From positions 17,322,918 through 17,386,917 of the forward strand of contig ML661885.1 in NCBI GenBank assembly GCA_007570785.1: a stretch of DNA of 64,000 nucleotides, read 5' to 3'. How positions within the stretch are numbered: position 1 is the stretch's first letter; the number at the start of each line of letters is the position of its first letter. Source of the DNA: Antilocapra americana (taxonomy: Eukaryota > Chordata > Mammalia > Artiodactyla > Antilocapridae). Shown here piece by piece: positions 45,987-58,011 of the stretch. A model generated the notes under the pieces. That model saw nothing but the letters and a program-made list of their open reading frames with translations, made no database searches and was not told the origin of the DNA. The translations under genes were made by a program, and so were the position numbers.

Positions 45987-48250
45987 GTTTTTTTTTTTTA
46001 TTATTATTAGTTTTGCCATACAATGACATGATATCGCCATGGGTTTACATATGCTCCCCCTCCAGTACCCCCCTCCCTGCTCCCTCTCTCCTCCCTACCC
46101 CCGGGAAATCTCGCTGCACCAGCCCCGAGCATCAATCCTGGGCTGGCGATTGATTACACGTATGATAATTAACATGTTTCAATGCCATTCTCCCATATCA
46201 TCCCACCCTTGCCCTCATCCACAGAGTCCACGAGTCTGTTCTATACATCTGCGTTCCTTTTGCTGTCTCGCATGCTGGGTTCTCATTACTGTATTTCTAA
46301 ATTCCATATATATGCTGTATGTTAATATACTGTATTGTTGTTTTCCCTTCTGGCTTACTTCATTCTGGATAATGGGCTCCAGTTCCATCCACCTGAGTAG
46401 AACTGATTCAAATGAATTTTTTTTTAATGCTGAGTAATATTCCATTGTGTATATGTACCACAGCTTTCTTATCCATTCGTCAGTTGATGGGCATCTAGGT
46501 TGCTTCCATGTCCTGGCTATTGTAAACAATGCAGCGATGAACATTGGGGTACACGTGGCTCTTTCAGTTCTGGTTTCCTCGGTGTATATGCCCAGCAGTG
46601 GGATTGCTGGGTCATATGGCAGGTCTATTTGCAGCTTTTTAAGGAACCTCCACACTGTTTTCCATAGTGGCTGTACTAGTTTGCAATCCCACCAACAGTG
46701 TAAGAGAGTTCCCTTTTCTCCACATCCTCTCCAGCATTTATTGCTTGTAGATTTTTGGATGGCAGCCATTGTGACTGGTCAACATAATAAAAGCTATATA
46801 TGACAAACCCACAGCAAACATTATCCTCAATGGTGAAAAACTGAAAGCATTCCCCCTGAAATCAGGAACAAGACAAGGGTGCCCACTCTCACCACTACTT
46901 TTCAACATAGTTTTGGAAGTCTTGGCCACAGCAATCAGAGCAGATAAAGAAATCAAAGGAATCCAGATTGGAAAAGAAGAAGTAAAACTCTCTCTGTTTG
47001 CAGATGACATGATCCTCTATATTGAAAACCCTAAAGACTCTACGAGAAAATTACTAGAGCTAATCAGTGAATATAGCAAAGTTTCAGGATACAAAATCAA
47101 CACACAGAAATCCCTGGCATTCCTATACACTAACAATGAGAAATCAGAAAGAGAAATTAAGGAAACAATTCCATTCACCATTGAAACAAAAAGAATAAAA
47201 TACTTAGGAGTATTTCTACCTAAAGAAACAAAAGACTTGTATATAGAAAACTATAAAACACTAATGAAAGAAATCAAAGAGGACACAAACAGATGGAGAA
47301 ATGTGCCGTGTTCGTGGATTGGAAGAATCACTGTAGTGAAAATGAGTATACTACCCAAAGCAATCTATAGATTCAATGCAATTCCTATCAAGCTACCAGA
47401 GGTCTTTTTCAGAGAATTAGAACAAATAATTTCACAATTTGTATGGAAATAGAAAAAACCTCGTATAGCCAAAGCAATCTTGAGAAAGAAGAATGGAACT
47501 GAAGGAATCAACCTACCTGACTTTAGGCTGTACTACAAAGCCACAGTCATTAAGACAGCATGGTACTGGCACAAAAACAGAAATATAGATCAATGGAACA
47601 GAATAGAAAGCCCAGAGATAAATCCACGCATCTATGGACACCTTATCTTTGACAAAGGAGGCAAGAATATACAATGGAGAAAAGACAACCTCTTTAACAA
47701 GTGGTGCTGGGAAAACTGGACAGCCACTTGTAAAAGAATGAAACTAGAACACTTTCTAACACCATACACAAAGATAAACTCAAAATGGATCAAAGATCTA
47801 AGCATAAGACCAGAAACTATAAAACTCCTAGAGGATAACATTGGGAAAACACTCTCTGACATAAACCAAAGCGGGATCCTACATGATCCCACCTCCCAGA
47901 ATATTGGAAATAAAAGCACGAATAAACAAATGGGACCTAATTAAAATTAAAAGCTTCTGCACAACAAAGGAAACTATAAGCAAGGTGAAAAGACAACCTT
48001 CAGAATGGGAGAAAATAATAGCCAATGAAGCAACGGACAAACAATTAATCTCAAAAATATACAAGCAACTCCTGCAGCTCCATTCGAGAAAAATAAATGA
48101 CCCAATCAAAAAGTGGGCCAAAGAACTTAACAGACATTTCTCCAAAGAAGACATACAAATGGCTAGGAAACACATGAAAAGATGCTCAACATCACTCATT
48201 ATCAGAGAAATGCAAATCAAAACCACAATGAGATATCACTTTACACCAGT
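45987..48250 (-). mobile_element. Young ruminant L1 with 5' inversion (twin priming), nested in a SINE
   Basis: The 3' part (45987-46779) is antisense: a T run, the 3' untranslated region and the last third of ORF2. The 5' part (46780-48250) is sense: ORF2 from the reverse-transcriptase core (FADDMILY encoded near 46996) to the C-terminal region. The two parts meet at almost the same L1 position and share about 8 bases ('accagtca'). The target duplication 'cagaaaagcccatt' is at 45973-45986 and 48251-48264. ORF2 is no longer intact: the best frames are 179 codons (46913-47452, ended by a TAG) and 184 codons in the antisense part (46215-46769). The longest frames in the window apart from BovB come from this element. 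Confidence 0.95.
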
Positions 48251-48274
48251 CAGAAAAGCCCATTCTTATATTTA

Positions 48275-50234
48275 CATCTTAGGTTTTTTTATCCTAATAA
48301 TTCAGTACCATTCAATTTAATGTCAAACATTTATACATACCTCAGAGAGATCAATGTACTGTAACCTTGAATAATAATTGATGTTAATAATGAATTGTTA
48401 GATCTGGAAGGGACTAGAGGTAAACTGAACTCATCTTCTCATTTGAAAAATCAAAGTCACTCTGTAGTGAGGTTGGGAGAGTCATCTTTTTAAACCTACT
48501 TCATTGTTAGAGATGAAGTGTTTTCCTGCTACACTACTCTCTGAAGCTTTCCATCACTTTATGCTTACAGTCAATTTAGTTTTATTGCCTTCCGACTTAA
48601 TGAAATTAGTCCTTCTTATACCTAATTATTTAGTGCTAAGACCATGTTTAAGCTTGATAAGACTCTCCAAAAAGTTTTACTAGATCTTTATCACATAAGT
48701 GCAAATGGAAAGGGAGCAGTTAAGACAGCTCATTGCAGTTCTAAGATCTAATCACCATTTTATCTGATGACTTACAAACTGGAAAGCTGACCAATAAATC
48801 TGTTTAATCAGACCTCTCAACATTGTGAATGATTGTTCTGGTAACCAGATATTTAAAGTCTATCATGAATGCTTCTCATTTTTACATCTTGTTCTCCATG
48901 GAACTTGCTGTGGCACTGGGGTTTTCTTAAGTATAAAACATTCTGAAATCACACTGTTATTATAGGTTGCTTTGTCCTCAGGCTGTCTAGCATTCCTTTT
49001 GGGCTATCAGTTGTTCAACATCCGGTTCAGGGACTAAGGTTAAATCATTTAATCCATGCAGTCTGTCACTCAGTAGTTATACTTTTGGAAGTTGTTTCCA
49101 TGGAGCACCCGTGGATGCAGCCGGTCTGAGATATTGACACTATAGAAAAAACTGACAGTGTACTCTTTGTATTGATTCCACTCTTCTCTACAAATATAGA
49201 CTCCGTTCCCTACCACAGTCTTGTAAGTGGTGACTGCTGAAGTTTCTGAATTGCTCTGTAGAGTATTTATTACTTGAACATTTTGTAAAGACCCCTTTTC
49301 TTTTGCCTGACCTGCTTCTGATTCCTAAGGTCTCGTGTATATTGGAAAGTCTCAATGTGTAGAGTGACCACAGCCTCCTCACTACACTCCTTTTCTTCCT
49401 GTCTAATACTGCAAACCCGATTTTTTCCTACCCTTATTACAATTAACACCTTTTGTCATTCTTGTTTCTTATACACTGCCTGCAAAATATCTTAAAAGCT
49501 TATAAACCCATGTTCCATACTGAGCGCTGGACAGGATGGCGGTTTGGAGCCCAGCACTGAATGATTAATTAGCACTTTTTCAAAATAAAAAGTTTATAAA
49601 GGGTTTGATTTAATGATGGAGGAAACAGGTGCTTTTAATAAAATTTGCTTATCAGAGCACAGGCACATATTTAATTCACTTGTGCTAATGTAGTAAGTAG
49701 AGTGCATTTCCGTGTTCTGAAAAAAATTGCAAATGCTCTCTTTTTCTTAACTCTTCCCTCTTAGATTTTCTTTTGTGAGTTTGTGGACTGAAAGATTGTT
49801 AATGTTTATAATTTAGATAATAAGAGACACTTCTGTGTCCAGCAAACAAAGGAATTTGAAGATTGTTACTGTCTACAGCAGGAGCTGACTGAAACTACAC
49901 ACAGACACGTTAAAATACTCAACAGAAAGAGGTCTGTACTTAACGAGTTTCTCCCTTCCCTCCCCTGGCTTTCTACATTAGTGGACACAGGACCAGTTTA
50001 CACTTCGTAAATTAAGGATGGAGTTATTATAGCACTGTTTATAATTTGGCAATCCAAAATGCTACTGATTTCATCCATTCCTTAAAATTCATTTATGTTT
50101 AAAGACTCTAAGCTTTTCAATCATATCTTCACCATTGATGAGTTCTGTGACTCAGGAAAGTAACTTAGTCCTTGTGAATAACAATTTCTTCTACTACAAA
50201 ACAAATAGTAAAAATAATAACATCAAAGGGTTAT
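48275..50234. other. No gene seen; longest repeat-free stretch
   Basis: About 2 kb in which I see no repeat family. Segments near 48640-48860 and 49560-49760 look less AT-simple than the surroundings and could be conserved noncoding DNA, which cannot be judged from one sequence. Confidence 0.4.
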
Positions 50235-50429
50235 TGAAATGTTAGGTAGTTAGGATAGGAAATAGGAGTCCAAAATGGCAGTGGCCAGGAGACAAGGAAG
50301 GGAAAAGCCCTTGAAAAGAGAACAAGGAAGGTCAAAGGAAAGTCTGAGGACCTGAGTGAGAACTTCAGGTAGAGCAGCACTCCTGGATAAGCCCAGTTTG
50401 CATAGGGCAGGCCCAAGGGGAAGAAAAAA

Positions 50430-50440
50430 CCTATAAAAGG
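50430..50440 (+). promoter_or_regulatory. TATA box of the solo LTR
   Basis: 'cctataaaagg' lies about 190 bases into the LTR, followed after about 160 bases by AATAAA, a normal layout for an LTR promoter. Confidence 0.7.
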
Positions 50441-50595
50441 AGGAGCCAAAGTGCTCTCTCGCCCTCTCTCTTGTTCCCACATGCTGGCACTCTTTCTTTC
50501 TCTCTCTCTCTTCCCCCCACCCCGCGTGCGTGCGTTCTCTCTCTTTCTCTCTCTCCCACGCTTTGAGAATGGATTCTCCTGTTATTTATCTTCTA

Positions 50596-50601
50596 AATAA
50601 A
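50596..50601 (+). promoter_or_regulatory. Polyadenylation signal of the solo LTR
   Basis: AATAAA, placed as expected near the end of R. Confidence 0.7.
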
Positions 50602-51283
50602 ATAGAATTGTAACACTGATTTGTCTAAGAGCTGTATCACGGTCTGTTCAAGACCCAAGAGCTGTGACCTGCTGAGGGCTTTAAAGTCCATCGCTTTAAA
50701 TCTTTGTTGTGACGAGACAAGAACCGAACCAAGGAACATATACCCTCCTGGCATCTACACTTGCATGACAGAAACAATAAATGATAACATAGAGTCTTAG
50801 TATGAGCACGTTTGAATGGTTCTCTAATGGTTGTGACATTACTGATATATAATCTTTGCTAAAGAACTTAATTTTATGATGTTTATATTTTTATATAATC
50901 CCAATAGATATATGTTGAGAATATAGAAAATACGCAGTTTACAACTGTATATAAAAACCATAACATCTTTTAGGCAGTTGCTCCTAATTATAGAGATTTG
51001 AGGAGTATGAAAAAATACTTGTAAGATAACTGTAATTCTCAATGAAATGTAGATATAATCTGTTAGGAGACAAATGTTTAGATCCATTATGAGGATTTCC
51101 AAGCAGAGGAAGATAGCAATGGGCAAGAGATGGCCCAGGAAGAGCAAAGTTGGAAACTAATGAGCAGCTTTAGACCAATGACGTCATTATGGCCAGACAT
51201 TTAAGCCTATTTCAATGGCATCCTCTCCAGGGAAGGTTTGCGCCAGGGCAGTGCTGATTTTCTTGTCCACTGCTTTATTTGTT

Positions 51284-51492
51284 GTTATTGTTCAGTTACT
51301 GCATTGTGTTCCACTCTCTGTGACCCCATGGACTGTAGCACACCAGGCTACCCTGTCCTCCACTATCTCCTCTTCTCCTGCCTTCAATCTTTCCCAGCAT
51401 CAAGGTCTTTTCCAATGAGTCAGTTTTTCTCATCAGGTGGCCAAAGTATTAGAGCTTCAGCTTTAGCATCAGTCCTTTCAATGAATATTCAA
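51284..51492 (-). mobile_element. BovB 3' end, antisense, internally deleted
   Basis: It runs from 'ttgttattgttcagttact' through 'tctcctgccttcaatctttc' to 'cctttcaatgaatattc'. The part between 'ccctgtcctcc' and 'actatctcctcttctcc' is shorter than in the other BovB copies. Confidence 0.88.
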
Positions 51493-53985
51493 CACTGGTA
51501 TAAAGCCACTTGCTTTATGAACTTGTTATGAACTGGTTTCATTCTTTTCCTGCCCACTGAAGGAACTTGCTTTTAAAATGAGTTTTCTGTACTTACTTTC
51601 ATACTCTACTTTTGGTTTGGAATGCTCAGTTAATGTTATTTCCAATGTTTCAAGACCTATCTGGAGTGTCACCTCCCCCTCAGTCTGTCTCTACTGTTCC
51701 CACCTACTTGTTTCTTCCCTTTCTAAATTCTTTCAGCATTGATAATTGAATCACTAACTAACATCTGAGATTAGATGCTAATCTAATCTCTGTCCCAGCT
51801 GAAAACACACAGGGTCAAGAAGATTCTTTTATTGTCCCTTCAGTAGCTACACAATGAAAGATTCAAAAGAGACCAGAAAAGCTAGTTAAAGTAGAGAGTA
51901 TTTGGGGATAAAAATGCAAATTCTTGCACTAAATTGGAGCTTTATAGTAGCTATCTACATTTATGAGTCATTTTATATATATATATAATCCCATTCTCAC
52001 CTAATAATAACAGACTTTACCATGCTACTTCATAGAGTACATAAAACTTTCACAAAATTTATTTTGCTAATTCTTCAAAATAATCTTAAAAGATGAGTCT
52101 CATTTTGTAGAGAAGAACCAAAGTCTGCAAGAGATTTTCTGATTTGTCAGAGTCCCCTTGAAGTTTGTTACTTTTCTGCCAACCCCAGCTGATTTTCAGA
52201 ATGGTCCAACCTTCCTCACAGGAACCATATGAGGAAAGCCACAAAGACATTTCTAGCTTCAACTCATAAACAATGAAGGTGAGTTCTCTGGAGAAAAGAG
52301 AAGAACCACCCATCCTAAGCAGTCTCTGTCTCTTGCCTTTTGGAGGTGAGGAAGGGGATGGTTCTTGGAACAAAACTGGCTTGACACAAAAAGCAGGTCT
52401 GACTTAGTGCCTGTAAGAAGGAACAGAATTGGAACATGATTTAAATATATATATGTTCAAACACATATGCACATATATATTCATATATATAATATTAAAA
52501 TGTGTGAAAATGTATATCTACCTCTGCTTATATTGTTAAAAGATAAACTAAGGCATAATAAAAATTTAAAGTTTATTTAAACAAAAATCAGTTCTCTAAT
52601 CAGACAGATCGGAAGTGGTTGGAAGCACTGCACTGGTAAGAGCTAGGCAAAGACAGAGATGATGAAGAGAGAAGATGCGAATAAAGGCAGTCATTTGCTT
52701 GGCTATAGCTTTTAGCCAAGCTTTGTAGCTATAGCTGTTTGTGATTGGTTGTCCTTAGGTTTCTTGTTTCTTTATATTGAGGCATTTACAGGATTTAATA
52801 AGTCATCTAAGCAACAGAGCCACTTCAGTCTGACAGCCTCCTTGTTTAACTATTTAAACAATATGTATTTAGTGAAATTTGAGATTGAATGAGAAATCTC
52901 ATCATTGGAATAGGCCAGAAGACTTATGTTGAAAAATTTTAAAGGAGAAAGCAATGTAAATATCTGGAGGGAAAGGAGCTGTCGGACTAAACTGGATAAG
53001 GGGAACTGTTTCATATCCCGTGAGGAAACAGGAAGGCCATGTCTTCTTCACCGTGAAGAGTTCCTAGAAATGGCCTTCTTTCTCATAAAATGACTCATTT
53101 GAGAGAAATGTTATAAAGGTAGTTTTGCAAAATGTTTGTATCCAATGCATATATCCAACAGAAGTATAAAAGGTTGTCCATTCTACTACATCTTTATTAA
53201 CACTGAGTATTGTAATTAAAAAAAAGGCTCATTTGAGATGTAAAAAACAATTGCTCTTTATAATTTTCAGTTTAGGGTGAAATTTTCTTCATCTTTGTTT
53301 AGCAATTGTGTTTCCTAGTTTTCCAAATTGTATATGCTCTTAACATTTTGTAATGTCTATTTTAATGACAGTGGGTTTTAAATCCATTTATATAAGTCTC
53401 ATGGTGTTTTCCACCTGTTTAAACATTTAAGAAGCATACATACTTCCCACTGATGTTAATAAAAATTAGAAAAAATGCTTTACCTACTAGTTTCATGAAG
53501 CCTGATTATGTTTTTATTCTGGTTTGTTTCCAAAAGAAATAGTTGAAAATTTGTCCCAAGTAATTGAAGGTACATTTTCTTTCGTTTTCTCTGTTGCTGT
53601 ATTTTCCACTCAAAACAAATATGCAGAATAGTCATCAATGCTAAATAATACAATCTACCATGGCTATATTGATATTTTAAAAATGTTACTGAGGTAGCAC
53701 TATATTGATATTTAAGTAATAATATATTTTAAGACTGCTAACTAAATAGTTATAAACTTTTGAGTTCATTTATGAAAATTTATCAAATTCGTACTTTATT
53801 GAAAAAACTGGAAAATATGAGTTTTATAAAATATTTAACCTTTGTGCAAAAAACAGAGTGCAATGAGGTTATGAACAGGTATTCAATAAATTAACAGACA
53901 ACATGAAATAAATAACATAGTCAAGTCAAAAAAGTGTTTTTGCAGGGAGTGGTTGAAAAGCATCCTCCGTCTCTTTCACCCTTCC
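51493..53985. other. No gene; possible worn LTR-type repeat at 52550-52860
   Basis: An L2-like 'aagacctatctggagtgtca' occurs near 51651. The part from 52550, with 'agtttatttaaacaaaaatc' and 'ggaagtggttggaagcactg', recalls an old LTR in reverse, but I cannot name it. TA runs occur at 51975-51988 and 52445-52490. Confidence 0.35.
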
Positions 53986-54048
53986 TATACACACACACGC
54001 ATGCACACACATATGCACATACGTTCACACATACACATGCATGCGTCC
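53986..54048. repeat. CA-rich microsatellite
   Basis: Interrupted (CA)n with 'tgca' and 'cgca' units. Confidence 0.88.
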
Positions 54049-54213
54049 CCCCACAGGGCTGACAATGTAGAGGGAGACTTATGAAACATGATATGGCAGA
54101 TGACTGAAAATTTAAATTATTTTTATTGCCTAAAATAATAAGACAAACATTAATAAGGCATTTTTATAGTTGCATAAATTGGTCTTTAATTTGTGACCAT
54201 TGAGAATACTGCC

Positions 54214-54265
54214 ACTGACTAGAGATTAAATTTGGTTTTACTGACTAGAAATTAAATTTGTTTTT
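54214..54265. repeat. 26-bp tandem duplication
   Basis: Two units beginning 'actgactagagattaaat' and 'actgactagaaattaaat' lie head to tail with two or three mismatches. Confidence 0.88.
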
Positions 54266-54706
54266 ACTTAATAATATAATAAATAAAGGTTACATATTAA
54301 AATATTATAAAAGGTATGTATTTAGAAACAATATTATCAAGTGCAGGTACTATGACTTATTAATCCTTGAAGTTATTGCCTAGATTAGTGCCTAGAACAT
54401 AAAAATGGTCATTATTTTTTTTTAATATATGAATAGTAGTAAGATGTAATGTTTTAAAGGGCCAAATTTTAGATAATGTCATTAACTAAAAATATGTATA
54501 AATAAACATGTACTCAAATACATGAAAAATATATTTTAGTTTAACAACAAACTACTTTAAAAAGATGACAGTAGCAATTTTAATTTAAACTGATTGTAAA
54601 TTATGGCCTCTCAGCTATGTGCAAGGCAGTGTTTTTGGTATTAAACTGTATAGTTTCATGAAGTTTGGTCTCCATTAATGAGTAATTAAGATCCAGTAGT
54701 AAGCCT

Positions 54707-54923
54707 ATGAAAGTGAAAGTATTACTCCCTCATTTGTGTCCAACTCTTTGTGACTCCATGGACTTTAGCCTACCAGGCTCCTTTGTCCATGGAGTTCTCC
54801 AGGTAAGAATACAAGAGTGGGTTGCCATTCCCTTCTCCAGGGAATCTTCCCAGCTCAGGGATCAAACACCAGTCTCCAGCACTGCAGGCAGATTCTTTAC
54901 TGTCTGATCCACCAGGGAAGCCC
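54707..54923 (-). mobile_element. Bov-tA-type SINE, antisense
   Basis: Flanks share 'agtaagcct' (54698-54706 and 54924-54932), a short target-site duplication. The tail carries 'gaaagtgaaagtatt' and the head ends 'ccaccagggaagccc'. Confidence 0.94.
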
Positions 54924-54932
54924 AGTAAGCCT

Positions 54933-55546
54933 GTATATGTTACCAAATAAAGCTGTGATTTTGGAGCAAAATGAATTTTTGCTTATTTTATTTGTGCTTT
55001 GGCAATTGAGTCACAGATTATGTGTCTTAAGATTTAAAGATGAAGCAGTTCCCTTCTACCTTTCTAATTGTGTCCTCTTCCTTGATATGAAATACTATTA
55101 AATAAATCTTCCCTTCTACCACATGATTTTTCCTTAGTCTCCTCCTGCAGTGTTGGCCTGCAGTATGTGCATATTTGTTTGTGTGAACATCTAAAGATAA
55201 AAGAAAATTTTAATAAATTGTCGTATCTCAGAAATCTACAGTTGTAATATCCCCTTGTGATGGCATTCACTATTATCACTTTTATTAATGTTGTTAAGGA
55301 TGTGAGGTTGTTCTTAAACAGGACTTCAACCAGTAATATTACTGTAAGCCTCAGAATTCATTAGGCTGAGGAGCTGGCAGCTTCTTGATTTTTAAATGTC
55401 TCTACTTGAGCATTTGTCAACTTTGGAATTTGTAGAAGGGAGATACAATAACTTCCATAAAGACATAACATTTTACATTTTTAGAGTGAACTATTTGACA
55501 CATAAACATATAATATATGAAGTATAAAGAATAATACTAAAATGGT
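54933..55546. other. No gene seen
   Basis: Frames of 94 codons (plus, starting in the SINE) and 71 codons (minus) have no domain. Confidence 0.4.
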
Positions 55547-55560
55547 ACAGCCACCTCCCT

Positions 55561-55790
55561 GTGCCTGCATGCTAAGTCGCTTCAGTCGTGTCCGACTCTT
55601 TGAGACCCCATGGATTGTAGCTGACCAGGCTCCGCTGTCCATGCAGTTCTCCAGGCAAGAGTACTGGAATGGGTTGCCATGCCCTCCTCCAGGGGATCTT
55701 CCCCATCCAGGGATCAAACCCACACCTCTTCCATCTCCTGCACTGGCAGGCAGGTTCTTCACCACTAGTGCCACTTGGGAAGCCATTCAT
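55561..55790 (-). mobile_element. Bov-tA-type SINE, antisense, left member of a pair
   Basis: The tail begins 'gtgcctgcatgctaagtcgc' and the head ends 'gccacttgggaagcc'. The SINE shares its outer target duplication with the SINE to its right. Confidence 0.93.
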
Positions 55791-56003
55791 GTGTGTACAT
55801 AGGTACTCAGTCGTGTCTGACTCCCACCCATGGACTATAGCCTACCAGGCTCCTCTGTCCATGGGATTTCCCAGGCAAGAATACTGGAGTGGGTCGCCAT
55901 TTCCTTCTCCAGGGGATCTTCCTGACCCAAGGATCCAACCCACGTCTCCTGCATCTCTTGATTTGGCAAGCAGATTCTTTACCACTGAGTTACCTGGGAA
56001 GCC
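55791..56003 (-). mobile_element. Bov-tA-type SINE, antisense, right member of a pair
   Basis: The tail 'gtactcagtcgtgtctgact' follows a short linker and the head ends 'gttacctgggaagcc'. 'acagccacctccct' flanks the pair as a perfect 14-base repeat (55547-55560 and 56004-56017). No separate duplication between the two is evident. Confidence 0.93.
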
Positions 56004-56017
56004 ACAGCCACCTCCCT

Positions 56018-58011
56018 ACTTAAGAAATATTATAAATAACTTAATATTTTCTCTTTGCCCCTTTAAAAATGTATCAATAAAACATTCCCTACCTCCTCAA
56101 TAAAGCCTTTATATTTATTTTTATAAGGATGTACTATTAATAATCTATAATTGAAAGATGCATGAAATTCCATGGGTAGAAGAACTTAATATCAAAACTA
56201 GAATGTAAACTCTGTTACTTCATCAAAAGTAATTTATTGTTAAATCTATTTTTAATATGATAATTATATGAACAAAATGTGGACAGTACAGAAGGTTATT
56301 ACAAGATAAAGCAAAACTACAATAATATCTACTTTTTAAGGTAGCTAATGTTTTAAAAATATTATTCTGGTCACTGTTAGTTTTTAATTTTTTTCTTTTT
56401 TGTCATGAACTCTACCTGCCACCTATTTACAGGTTTCTGAGAGCTTCCTGAATATATCCTAATATTCTAATTTTTTTCAACTCTATATGTGTTTCAGTGG
56501 CTTCATAGGACTTGACCTATTTTGATTTTTGTTTCATTCAGCCTTCAACTTTTAACTATTAATAGTCAAAAAAAAGTTTGATATTACTATAGTTTTTCTT
56601 AAGATATTTTTTAGCCTCCTATTTATTGTAGGCAGCCTGCACTAGAATTCTCCACCTTATAACATTAAGAGGGAATATGTCAAATGTTAGAATTCTTAAA
56701 GATTCCTGTCCTTGTTCAAACTGCTTAATTTATACATAGATCCTCTCCTGCAACATTCAATAACATATAACTGTTTTTTCTGAAAAGTTCATACAAATTT
56801 TGGCTTTTGCTCCATGACAATTAACAGAACTGTTACAGCTGAAAGAAGGAAAAAAAAATACAGAAAACAAAAATGATGTCGTAGGTGGAAATTATATTAC
56901 AATGGAGCAACATCAAATACTTATCACTATACAAGTAAATAGCATTAAAATAACTTTAATAGGAAGGCTTGCTGTGTCTCAGATGACCAGCATAAAATTT
57001 TGTGATTATGAGATTTACAGTAGGAAAATTGAATGCAGCAGTGTTTACTAGATTGAGAAACATTACCTTAGCAAGCAAGTACAAATTTCGCTGTAGGAAA
57101 TGTGTTTTCTCAGTTCCATTGACCTGTAATACAGAATAGCTTGGTTAAGTAGTGTCCACAACCCTTTGTTTCCCATTAGATTTCACTGAGTATATAAATG
57201 CTGTATAGATGAGAAGAGTTTAATGACTGGGAACCAAACAGAGTTGTGTATTTGTATGTGGATCTACTTTAAAGGCCCTTAGGTACACAGAACAGCAGTT
57301 TTAAAGCAAAGTCTATTCTCTCTACTGGCAAAAAGAAATGTGTTTGTGTTTGTGCATTGTTAAAGCAAATTTAACTTCATTAGGCAGAGGATATCACATC
57401 TGAGTCCTTGCAGAAGGGATTCCTAACTATTGGACATAATAGAGAAATTAAAAGAGATAAAAATCCCAGTAAGTTATATATCTAATAACTAACTTACAGA
57501 GAAAAAAGGTAACATTATTTCTTATAGCTGTTGAAGAGGAGCACATCATTATAAATTCAGGGCAGAAAATCTTTATTTCATCTTAAATCCTATTATCAAA
57601 TCTACTTCCTTCCTGGTTGCTCCCTGATCTTTCCTAGGTGTATTTGTTTTATTTACAGTAATGAAAGAAACTCTCTAGGTATATCTGTGTTCCTTGCTTT
57701 TGTTACTGTATGAATTTATTCATAGGATTTCTTGGAATTTTTTTTAATTAAAGGAAGAGTCTTATGCTATGATATGCCAAATCAATTTAGAAGCTAAACT
57801 TAAATTGCACTTAATATTATCTTGGTGTCTCAGTTTTCAGTTATAAAATTTTCAAAAATATGTACAGACACTTTAAAAATATACCATGATATTATTAATA
57901 TACATCCTTATAGAAGCCTTTGTGAAAACTTAACAAGAAAATTAAAATACTTACACTGTATGTAAGACATTTGGGAACCACCAGGATCCTTTAGGAAAAG
58001 GAAGAAAAGGA
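56018..58011. other. No gene seen; AT-rich
   Basis: About 2 kb without a repeat that I recognise and without a long open frame. Confidence 0.4.

Larger units (their letters stand above)
50240..50765 (+). mobile_element. Endogenous retrovirus solo LTR
   Basis: The block starts 'tgttaggtag' and ends 'ttgca'. It contains a TATA box (50432-50437, in 'cctataaaaggaggagcc'), a CT-rich and CG-containing stretch at 50455-50560, and an AATAAA signal at 50596-50601. The order and spacing fit U3, R and U5. Possible 5-base target duplication 'tgaaa' (50235-50239) and 'tgaca' (50766-50770) has one mismatch. No gag, pol or env sequence is adjacent. Two overlapping minus-strand frames (76 and 83 codons) are not genes. 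Class was not determined. It could drive transcription to the right. Confidence 0.8.

Noticed and set aside
46215..46769. 184-codon frame as a host protein gene
   Set aside because: It is the C-terminal ORF2 region of the young L1, repeated almost exactly at 26979-27473.
50231..50482. Overlapping 76- and 83-codon frames on the minus strand as a gene
   Set aside because: They lie entirely in or against the LTR and have no domain.
50455..50560. CpG island or gene promoter
   Set aside because: The few CG dinucleotides are confined to the LTR's R region; there is no CpG-rich stretch of island length.
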